The notes under the pieces: generated by a model
The model's database searches: none
Seen by the model: only the letters and a program-made list of their open reading frames with translations
Told to the model about the DNA's origin: nothing
Source: JAJDOD01 sp050299835
GTDB lineage: Bacteria > Pseudomonadota > Alphaproteobacteria > Rhodobacterales > Rhodobacteraceae
Reading direction: 5' to 3'
DNA: 64,000 nt
Assembly (NCBI GenBank): GCA_050299835.1
Contig: JBNKWP010000004.1
Coordinates: 62,001-126,000, forward strand
Position numbers and translations under genes: made by a program
Part shown: piece by piece, positions 16,847 to 23,488 of the stretch
Layout: the number at the start of each line of letters is the position of its first letter
Position numbering within the stretch: position 1 is the stretch's first letter

Positions 16847-17566
16847 ATGCTCAGTACAGCGAAAGAAATCCAGCCCGAAGTTTCCAGCGACACAGTTCGC
16901 CAGATGGCCGTTCTGGTCCTCGACGATAGTGAGGTTGACCGGAAACGCATCATTAGGCTCTGCAAGGATGCAGGTCTGAACATGGTCGCCATCGAAGTGG
17001 CCACGCTCGACCAAATGCGGGAAGCTTTGGAGGGCCAGCAATTCGATCTCGTCTTCATCGACTACCTGCTCGTGGGTGAAGACGGGCTCGACGCGGTTGA
17101 GATCCTGAACAAGGATCCCAACCAGACCGCCGCCTCGATCATGATCGCGGGCGAAGGACGGCTCGACATCGCGCTTGAGGCGATGCGCAATGGTTGCTCC
17201 GACTACCTCACCAAATCCTCCCTCACGGTAGAGGCCCTGCAAAAATCCGTCGCATCGGCACTGGAACGGCGGATCATGGGTCTGGCCCTGAAGGAAGAAC
17301 GCGATCAGCGCCACAAACTCGAACAGTCGATCCGCCTCTATGCCAATGCCTGTTCGATGGAAATGCGCTCGATCCTCGCCGCCACGCTCCGCCGGGTCCG
17401 CACCCTGCGCTCCCTGCAGATGAGTGAGGAACAGCACAGCCAGCTCGGGCACCTGGAAGCCAGCATCGACAAGATGTGGAAGGCCCTGCCCAGTTTTGGG
17501 GAAGGGACTTCGGGTGCCTTGGCGAAAGTGGAGCGCCCGCACGCGCTGCCTCAGCCCGGCGAATAA
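16847..17566 (+). CDS. Response regulator with non-DNA-binding C-terminal helix region
   Basis: 239 residues. The receiver domain occupies about residues 20-140: acidic pocket VLVLDDSEVD, phosphoacceptor Asp in LVFIDYLLVGEDG (near 71), conserved Thr/Ser replaced in the IMIAGEG segment, and Lys in SDYLTKSS (near 122). The rest (about 145-239) is helical and charged, with no helix-turn-helix or enzymatic output domain recognised. It is divergent from the soluble histidine kinase gene and probably forms a pair with it. Output through protein-protein contact is inferred. Confidence 0.85.
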   Translation: MLSTAKEIQPEVSSDTVRQMAVLVLDDSEVDRKRIIRLCKDAGLNMVAIEVATLDQMREALEGQQFDLVFIDYLLVGEDGLDAVEILNKDPNQTAASIMIAGEGRLDIALEAMRNGCSDYLTKSSLTVEALQKSVASALERRIMGLALKEERDQRHKLEQSIRLYANACSMEMRSILAATLRRVRTLRSLQMSEEQHSQLGHLEASIDKMWKALPSFGEGTSGALAKVERPHALPQPGE

Positions 17567-17667
17567 GCCAACCGGGCCGTCGAAAAACGGCAAATCCACG
17601 TCGCGGGCGACTGTTCGGCTGCGGTCTGGCATGGTTAAGCAGGATGCATCTCGTTTGATTGGTCGAT

Positions 17668-18894
17668 ATGCGCCTTGTCATCTCTTTCACCGCGCTCCTG
17701 CTCTCCGTGCTGCTGCTGCAACTCGGCTCCGGCGGGCTGGCCCCGCTCGATGCGCTCTCCGGCGTCCAGCTTAGCTTCTCAACAACCCAGATCGGCCTCC
17801 TCGGCTCCAGCCATTTCCTGGGCTTCTTCATCGGTTGCTGGTGGGCGCCGCGGCTGATGGGCAGTGTCGGCCATTCCCGAGCCTTCGCCGCCTTCACCGC
17901 CGTGGGCACCATCGGCATCCTCAGCCACATGCTGATCATCGATCCCCTGGCCTGGATCGTCTTCCGGGTGATGGGCGGGCTTTGCATCGCGGGCAGCTAT
18001 ACGGTGATCGAAAGCTGGCTTCAGGCCAAGGTCACCAATGAAACGCGGGGCCGCGCGATGGGCGTCTACCGGGTGATCGACATCAGCGGGGCGCTTTGCG
18101 CACAGCTCATGATCTCGGTCCTCGCCCCCGCCCATTACGTTTCCTACAACATCCTCGCGCTCCTTTGCTGCGCCGCACTCGTGCCGCTCGTCCTCACCCG
18201 TGTCGTGCAGCCCCAAACGCCCGACGCGCCCCGCCTTCGCCCCGCGCTGGCCTGGCACATCTCGCCCTTGGCCGTCGCGGGCGTCATCTCCGCCGGGCTC
18301 ACCTCCTCGGCCTTCCGCATGGTCGGCCCTCTCTACGGGTTGGAAATCGGCCTGTCGGTCGACGACATCGCGCTTTTTCTCGCCGCCTTCGTGCTCGGCG
18401 GGGTCATCGCGCAACTGCCCGCAGGCTGGTTCGCCGACCGCTATGACCGCCGCTGGGTGCTGATCGGACTTTCGGTCCTTGCCGTGATCTCCTGCGCCGT
18501 GACCATCGCCTTCGCGGGCCAGGGTACCACCGCCGCCTTCCTCACCGCGACCTTCTTCGGCATCGCCACCTTCCCGATCTACTCGGTTTCCGCCGCCCAT
18601 GCGCATGACTTCGCCAGCGACGATCAGCGGGTCGAGCTTTCCGCCGCGCTGATGTTCCTCTTCGCCACCGGCGCCATCGCCTCGCCGTTCACGGTCTCGG
18701 CGCTGATCGAACGCTTCGGCCCCTCGGCCATGTTCGCCTTCGTCTCCGCCGCCCATGTGCTGCTGATCATCTTCGGCCTGATAAGGATGCAAAGCCGCGA
18801 CACCGCGCCGCGCACGCGCTACATCTACGCCCCGCGCACCAGCGCCATCATCGGCCGCCTGCTCGGCAGTTCACGACAACGGAAAGACGATTAG
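17668..18894 (+). CDS. MFS transporter
   Basis: 408 residues with twelve predicted hydrophobic segments, starting MRLVISFTALLLSVLLLQLG. The cytoplasmic loop between helices 2 and 3 has the family's basic-motif position (WWAPRLMGSVGHSRAF), and a second copy is seen as GWFADRYDRRWV in the second half. It resembles the YcaD-like sugar/multidrug subgroup of MFS_1, with no clear substrate. ATG at 17668 is preferred over a TTG three codons upstream because it starts directly at the first membrane helix. Its stop overlaps the end of the 46-residue gene on the other strand by 4 bp. Confidence 0.92.
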   Translation: MRLVISFTALLLSVLLLQLGSGGLAPLDALSGVQLSFSTTQIGLLGSSHFLGFFIGCWWAPRLMGSVGHSRAFAAFTAVGTIGILSHMLIIDPLAWIVFRVMGGLCIAGSYTVIESWLQAKVTNETRGRAMGVYRVIDISGALCAQLMISVLAPAHYVSYNILALLCCAALVPLVLTRVVQPQTPDAPRLRPALAWHISPLAVAGVISAGLTSSAFRMVGPLYGLEIGLSVDDIALFLAAFVLGGVIAQLPAGWFADRYDRRWVLIGLSVLAVISCAVTIAFAGQGTTAAFLTATFFGIATFPIYSVSAAHAHDFASDDQRVELSAALMFLFATGAIASPFTVSALIERFGPSAMFAFVSAAHVLLIIFGLIRMQSRDTAPRTRYIYAPRTSAIIGRLLGSSRQRKDD

Positions 18895-19031
18895 AGCCGC
18901 GAGATCCGAACCTCGCCGCCCAGCGTATCCTCAAGCGTGGTGACCGTTCCGCGATCGGGCGATATTGCGGCAAAAACCGCGATGACAACGGCTCCGGCGA
19001 TCGCCCAGTATAGAATATCCCTGACTGACAT
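18891..19031 (-). CDS. Small single-pass membrane protein, 46 residues
   Basis: Begins MSVRDILYWAIAGAVVIAVF and ends GGEVRISRL. One strong membrane segment spans residues 6-24, with a short polar tail predicted outside. It is downstream of the inositol-phosphatase gene on the same strand with a gap of only 41 bp, so it may be the second gene of that unit. Membrane-plus-tail layout and good context support a real gene, but there is no recognised family. Confidence 0.5.
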   Translation of the reverse strand: MSVRDILYWAIAGAVVIAVFAAISPDRGTVTTLEDTLGGEVRISRL

Positions 19032-19072
19032 GGGTCCAACCCATCAGCCAAATAAGGCAAGGACGTGACGGA

Positions 19073-19858
19073 TTACCCCCGGATCGCGCCAGAGAATGTT
19101 TCGAAAATGGAAGCATTGGCCGAGATCACACCAGCCCCGTCCAGCGGATCGCCCCCCGGCACCAAAGGCTCGGTCAACCCGCCCGCCTCGCGCACGATGA
19201 TCAATCCCGCCGCGATATCCCAGGCATTCACGTCCAGCTCCCAATAACCCTCGTAGCGGCCCGCCGCCACGTAAGCCAGATCCAGCGCCGCCGCCCCGAA
19301 CCGCCGGACACCCGCCGTCATCGGCAGGAGCCGCGCCATCTCCTTCAATGCACCCGGCAGGCTCTTGCGCCCGCCGAAGGGCAGACCGGTGGCAAAGACG
19401 CTCTCGATCATCTTGGTCCGGTCGCTGACCCGCATCCGGGCGCCGTTCATCCAGGCCCCCTGGCCCTTCTCGGCGATGAACATCTCGTCTTTCGCGGGGT
19501 CGAAGATCACACCGGCGACAATGTCGCCCTTGTGCTCCAGCGCAATCGACACCGCCCAATGCGGCAAACCGTGCAGGAAGTTCGTCGTCCCGTCCAGCGG
19601 ATCGACGATCCAGCGCCGGGTCGGGTCCTTGCCCTCCTCCGGGTCGCTCTCCTCGCCCAGCCAGCCATAGTTCGGCCGCGCCTCCATCAGGATATCGCGC
19701 ACGATCTTTTCCGCCGCGACATCCGCCCGGCTGACGAAATCGCCCGCGCCCTTCGACGAGACCTGCAAATTTTCCACCTCGCGAAAATCCTTCACGAGGC
19801 TCCGGCCCGCCGCGCGCGCGGCCTTGACCATGACGTTGAGATTGGCACTGCCCTGCAT
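19073..19858 (-). CDS. suhB: Inositol monophosphatase family protein
   Basis: 261 residues of the Mg2+-dependent inositol monophosphatase/SuhB family. Metal-site motifs are GWLGEESDPEEG (near residue 67), WIVDPLDGTTNFLHG (near 85) and WDIAAGLIIVREAGG (near 212). In bacteria such enzymes dephosphorylate inositol phosphates or related sugar phosphates, and SuhB also acts with ribosomal RNA transcription complexes; which role applies here cannot be decided from sequence. The start MQGSANLNVMVKAARAAGR is the usual N-terminus. Confidence 0.92.
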   Translation of the reverse strand: MQGSANLNVMVKAARAAGRSLVKDFREVENLQVSSKGAGDFVSRADVAAEKIVRDILMEARPNYGWLGEESDPEEGKDPTRRWIVDPLDGTTNFLHGLPHWAVSIALEHKGDIVAGVIFDPAKDEMFIAEKGQGAWMNGARMRVSDRTKMIESVFATGLPFGGRKSLPGALKEMARLLPMTAGVRRFGAAALDLAYVAAGRYEGYWELDVNAWDIAAGLIIVREAGGLTEPLVPGGDPLDGAGVISANASIFETFSGAIRG

Positions 19859-19985
19859 GGCGCGGGCCTTACCCGGAATGCAAAGGGGTCACAACAGGAA
19901 AGCGTGATCTTCCGGCAGCGATTTTCCCACTGGCGCGAATCCCGTATTCGGCGTCTCCTGCAGAGACAACTTATTGGAGGGGCAA

Positions 19986-20279
19986 ATGGAACAGATTATC
20001 GCACAATTGATCGGTGGCGTGCTTGGCGGCATGGGCGGCGGCAAAGCCGTCAAAGGCGGAGATATGGGGCCCTTGGGCAACATCCTGTCCGGCGGTGTCG
20101 GCGGTCTTGCCGGAGGCGGTCTGCTCGGCAGCCTGATGAGCGGCGGGGCCGCGGATGCGGCAGCAGCCGCAGGTGGCCTCGACATCGCGTCGATGGCGAG
20201 CAACCTTGTCGGCGGTGGTGTCGGCGGGCTGATCGTTCAGGTGGTCGTCGGCATGATCCTCAAGAAGATGCGCGGCTGA
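19986..20279 (+). CDS. Glycine-rich small protein of unknown function
   Basis: 97 residues. After MEQIIAQLIGGVLGG the chain is dominated by Gly, Ala and Leu with repeated GxxxG spacing (GGLAGGGLLGSLMSGG, GGGVGGLIVQVVVG) and ends in a basic KKMRG. It could form glycine-zipper helices that insert in a membrane or oligomerise. A strong GGAGGGGCAA ribosome-binding site precedes the ATG. I know of no characterised homologue. Its 3' end faces metR across a hairpin pair. Confidence 0.7.
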   Translation: MEQIIAQLIGGVLGGMGGGKAVKGGDMGPLGNILSGGVGGLAGGGLLGSLMSGGAADAAAAAGGLDIASMASNLVGGGVGGLIVQVVVGMILKKMRG

Positions 20280-20282
20280 TCC

Positions 20283-20327
20283 ACGAAATCTGAGCAGATT
20301 TCGTCACGAATTTTGCGCAAAATTCGT
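20283..20327. repeat. Hairpin pair between convergent genes, overlapping the metR 3' end
   Basis: Two adjacent perfect hairpins: ACGAAATCTG/CAGATTTCGT with a 2-nt loop (20283-20304) and ACGAATTTTG/CAAAATTCGT with a 2-nt loop (20306-20327). The second lies inside the last codons of metR. The stem style is that of the other arrays in the window. It may act as a bidirectional terminator or 3'-end stabiliser. Confidence 0.75.
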
Positions 20328-21236
20328 CTCGCCCCGCTGCAACTGAACAGGAATGCGGCGGGCGAGCTTCAGCAAATGGGCAAGGTATGGTTTGGTCGTA
20401 TCCTCGTCCCGCGTGGCGGCATAGAGCCGCCGCGTCAGCCCTTTCTCCGTCAAGGGCCGGGTGACGTAATCCGAATGATAGCGCACCTCCCGCACGACCC
20501 AATCCGGCAGCACAGCCACCCCACGGTTCGACGCCACCAGCAGCAGAATGACAGCGGTCAGTTCCACCTGACGCACCGCCTTCGGTTCCACCTTGGCCGG
20601 GATCAGCAACTGGCTGAACACATCCAGCCGCGACCGCTCCACCGGATAGGTAATCAGCATCTCGCCCCGGAAATCCTCCGCCTCGATATACGGCTTCTCC
20701 GCCAGCGGATGCTGGCTTGAGGCGACGAATACCGGCTCGTAATCGAACAGCCCGGTAAAATCGACGCCGTCCAGCTCCTCGGGATCCGATGACACCACCA
20801 GGTCCACTTCCTCCCGCTGCAGCGCAGGCATCGCGTCGAAAGCCAGACCGGGCCGAATATCCACATCCACATCCGGCCAGGCCTTGCGGAACTCCTCCAG
20901 CACCGGAAACAGCCATTCGAAACAGGCATGGCACTCGATGGCGATATGCAGCCGTCCCGACTTGCCCTTCTTCAAACCCTCGAACTCGACCTCCAGCGCC
21001 TCCAGCTCGGGCAGGATCTTCTCCGCCAGCCGCAACAGCCGGTGCCCCGCCGCCGACAGCTTCAACGGCTTGGTGCGCCTAACAAAAAGCTCCACGCCCA
21101 CCTGTTCCTCAAGCCCCTTCACCTGATGACTCAGCGCCGATTGGGTGATGTTCAGAACCTCGGCGGCCCGCGCCAGACCACCCGCGTCGTGGATCGCCCG
21201 GATGGTCCGCAGATGCCGGAACTCGATATGCATCAT
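20304..21236 (-). CDS. metR: LysR-family regulator, MetR type
   Basis: 310 residues. The N-terminal winged helix-turn-helix is MHIEFRHLRTIRAI, then AARAAEVLNITQSALSHQVKGLEE (about residues 5-65); the LysR effector domain follows, with HACFEWLFPVLEEF near residue 108 in place for homocysteine sensing. It is divergent from metF, as MetR commonly is from methionine genes, and should activate metF with homocysteine as co-inducer. Two ATG codons in tandem at the start make the exact first residue uncertain by one. The last ten or so codons are formed by the hairpin at 20306-20327. Confidence 0.9.
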   Translation of the reverse strand: MMHIEFRHLRTIRAIHDAGGLARAAEVLNITQSALSHQVKGLEEQVGVELFVRRTKPLKLSAAGHRLLRLAEKILPELEALEVEFEGLKKGKSGRLHIAIECHACFEWLFPVLEEFRKAWPDVDVDIRPGLAFDAMPALQREEVDLVVSSDPEELDGVDFTGLFDYEPVFVASSQHPLAEKPYIEAEDFRGEMLITYPVERSRLDVFSQLLIPAKVEPKAVRQVELTAVILLLVASNRGVAVLPDWVVREVRYHSDYVTRPLTEKGLTRRLYAATRDEDTTKPYLAHLLKLARRIPVQLQRGETNFAQNS

Positions 21237-21272
21237 GAGCCTGCCTTCATAACAGTTTTGAATTTTATGAAT

Positions 21273-21300
21273 TTGTCTCACATTCACGGACATGAGACAA
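21273..21300. promoter_or_regulatory. Inverted repeat in the metR-metF divergent region, candidate operator
   Basis: Perfect 8-bp inverted repeat TTGTCTCA ... TGAGACAA (21273-21280 and 21293-21300) with a 12-bp spacer. It lies 36 bp from the metR start and 29 bp from the metF start. It does not match the enterobacterial MetR box TGAA-N5-TTCA, so assigning it to MetR rests on position only. Confidence 0.4.
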
Positions 21301-21329
21301 GATCGCCAACCAAGAACCGGAGCCACCCC

Positions 21330-22193
21330 ATGTCCGCCACGATTTCCTACGAATTCTACCCGCCGCGATCGCTCGATGCGTCCTTCCGTCTCTGGGACAC
21401 GGTCAGTGCGCTCAAGCACACCGCGCCCGAGTTCGTCTCGGTCACCTACGGCGCGGGCGGCACCACGCGGCAACTGACCCATGACGCGGTGGAAACCATC
21501 GGCAGGCGCACCGGGCTCAACGTGGCCGCGCACCTGACCTGCGTCGATGCCTCCCGCGCCGAAACGCTGGCCATCGCCGACCGCTATGCGGAGGCGGGCG
21601 TCAACCATATCGTCGCGCTCCGCGGCGACCCGCCGAAAGGCTCGGGCGGGTTTGCCCCCCGCGAAGACGGTTTCCGGTCCTCCGTTGAACTGATCGAGGC
21701 GCTGGCCGCGAAAGGCCGCTTCGACATCACCGTCGGCGCCTACCCGGAAAAACATCCCGAGGCGGCGGATGCCAGCGCCAATGTCGATTGGCTGAAGCGC
21801 AAGATCGACGCCGGTGCAACCCGCGCGATCACCCAGTTCTTCTTCGACGTGGATCACTTCTTCCGCTTCCGCGACGCCTGCGCCGACGCCGGCATCACCG
21901 CCCCTATCCTGCCCGGCATCCTGCCCGTGCAGTCCTGGTCCGGCGCCAAACGCTTCGCCGCCGCCTGCGGCACGGCAATCCCGACCCATCTGGCCAATGC
22001 GTTTGAAACGGCGGAACGCGACGGTCGCACCGACCTTCTGGCCACTGCCGTCGCCACGCAACTCTGCACCAAGCTCATCGAAGGCGGCGCGGAGCATCTG
22101 CACTTCTACACGCTGAACGACCCGCGCCTCACCCGCGACGTGGTTCACGCCCTCGGTCTCGTCCCCGAAGCTGCGCTGCAAAAGGTCGCCTGA
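21330..22193 (+). CDS. metF: 5,10-methylenetetrahydrofolate reductase
   Basis: 287 residues, FAD-dependent TIM-barrel enzyme reducing methylene-THF to methyl-THF for methionine synthesis. Characteristic blocks are SYEFYPPRS at the start with the active-site Glu, FVSVTYGAGGTTR near residue 45, HIVALRGDPPKG near 95, VGAYPEKHPEA near 137, ITQFFFDVDHFFRF near 165 and GILPVQSW near 192. The stop is followed at once by a hairpin array. Regulation by the divergent MetR is expected. Confidence 0.96.
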   Translation: MSATISYEFYPPRSLDASFRLWDTVSALKHTAPEFVSVTYGAGGTTRQLTHDAVETIGRRTGLNVAAHLTCVDASRAETLAIADRYAEAGVNHIVALRGDPPKGSGGFAPREDGFRSSVELIEALAAKGRFDITVGAYPEKHPEAADASANVDWLKRKIDAGATRAITQFFFDVDHFFRFRDACADAGITAPILPGILPVQSWSGAKRFAAACGTAIPTHLANAFETAERDGRTDLLATAVATQLCTKLIEGGAEHLHFYTLNDPRLTRDVVHALGLVPEAALQKVA

Positions 22194-22316
22194 GCATTCT
22201 CTGACGCAGAGAATGCCGCGGACACCGACGCGGTGTCCGCATTTACTCGTCCGCCATCCACGGCATAGACCGATTTCCGCGTCGGAAATCGCTGCAAATT
22301 TCACGTTGAAATTTGC
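22194..22316. repeat. Array of four 3-nt-loop hairpins between metF and the DUF2235 gene
   Basis: Four perfect hairpins in 123 bp between convergent genes: GCATTCTCTG/CAGAGAATGC loop ACG (22194-22216); GCGGACACCG/CGGTGTCCGC loop ACG (22218-22240); CGATTTCCG/CGGAAATCG loop CGT (22271-22291); GCAAATTTCA/TGAAATTTGC loop CGT (22294-22316). They occur in two pairs. The first and third stems are near-copies of hairpins at 7.4-7.5 kb. Confidence 0.88.
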
Positions 22317-22320
22317 CCTC

Positions 22321-23382
22321 TCAGGTCGCCACCGGCACCCCGTCCGCACGCGCCCGCGGCGATCTTCCGATCGCCGTGGGATGTATAGCCTCCGAAGGAT
22401 CGGCCCCGACAACGCGCTTTTTCCGCGCCAGGAAATACTTCCCCCAACCGCGCCAGTTGCCGACGCCCTCGGCATCCGCATCCATCGGGAGCCGCGCTCG
22501 CCACCCCGCAGGCAGGGGCAGATCGCAACCTTCCAGCTTCTCCAGCATCCAGACCAGCGGAATGTTCGACAGCGGCCGCGCCTCGTGCTGGCTGCCCAAC
22601 TGCCCGCCGATATCGCCGTGACTGCCCCGGAACCACATCTGTTCCATATGCCCTGCATGGTCTTTCGGCGTTGTCCACAAAACCGGCTGAAACGCCTCCC
22701 GCGTCTCGTCCAGCGCCAGCGCGTGATAGCCGTGCTTCACATGCGACCCCAGGGAATGCGTGTGAAAGGCGTGCTTTACCTCCGCCCAGCGCACCACGAA
22801 GGGCGCGCGGAACCCCAGCGACTTCACCGTGTCGAAGACGCCGATCATCTCCACCGGCGTTTCCGGATAGCAATAACTGCGCCGGAAATCCGCCGCCGCT
22901 TCCGGCGAGGTCTCCTCCTGGTAGTGCCGATACGCCTCCCGCACCATCCGCTCGGTCGCGTGTTCGCGGGTGAGAAGCCCCACCTCACCGATCACGCCCG
23001 CCAGCGACCGCACCGCGAAAGCGCCCCGCGAGAACCCGATCAGGAAAATGCGATCACCGGGCCGATAGCGCGAGGCCAGCCAGCCATACACCCGCCGGAT
23101 CTGCCGGTTGATGCCGCGCCCTTCGATGATGTCCATTGTCTTCGACCAGTCTTCCCACTGAGTCCCGGCCTCGTATAGCAAACCGATCCGCTTGCTCTCC
23201 GCCGCCTCTGCCAGAAGTTTGTAGATCAGCCCGACATTGGTTTCCTCGCCCTCATCCAGCGTCGACATGGTGCCGTCCAGCAGCACCACGTGATCGACCG
23301 GCTCGCGCGACAGGCTCTGGACCGTGCGCTCGGTGCGCCGGAAGAACCCCAGAAGGTCGCGGAGGCGGTCGCCCAACATCAT
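22321..23382 (-). CDS. DUF2235 alpha/beta-hydrolase-like protein
   Basis: 353 residues of the DUF2235 family, which includes T6SS phospholipase effectors of the Tle1 type and stand-alone proteins. The family start LLDGTMSTLDEGEETNVGLIY (residues 34-54) corresponds to the usual DGT-x-N block. The nucleophile elbow is GFSRGAFAVRSLAG near residue 115, and Asp in IGVFDTVKSLG and His in WFRGSHGDIGG complete a plausible triad. No T6SS or immunity gene is adjacent, so an effector role is not supported here; a housekeeping lipase/hydrolase role is as likely. Two consecutive ATG codons leave the start uncertain by one. Confidence 0.85.
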   Translation of the reverse strand: MMLGDRLRDLLGFFRRTERTVQSLSREPVDHVVLLDGTMSTLDEGEETNVGLIYKLLAEAAESKRIGLLYEAGTQWEDWSKTMDIIEGRGINRQIRRVYGWLASRYRPGDRIFLIGFSRGAFAVRSLAGVIGEVGLLTREHATERMVREAYRHYQEETSPEAAADFRRSYCYPETPVEMIGVFDTVKSLGFRAPFVVRWAEVKHAFHTHSLGSHVKHGYHALALDETREAFQPVLWTTPKDHAGHMEQMWFRGSHGDIGGQLGSQHEARPLSNIPLVWMLEKLEGCDLPLPAGWRARLPMDADAEGVGNWRGWGKYFLARKKRVVGADPSEAIHPTAIGRSPRARADGVPVAT

Positions 23383-23488
23383 GGGATTACACGTAAGTAC
23401 GTCATAGACCCAAGCCTAGAGGCGTACCTGTTACGAATCCACAAATGCGCCGCACGCGGTTTCACGACTGCGGCATTTCCGTGGCAGC

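Noticed and set aside
22321..23382. Interpretation of the DUF2235 protein as a T6SS effector
   Set aside because: No T6SS structural, VgrG or immunity gene is nearby, and stand-alone DUF2235 proteins are common.
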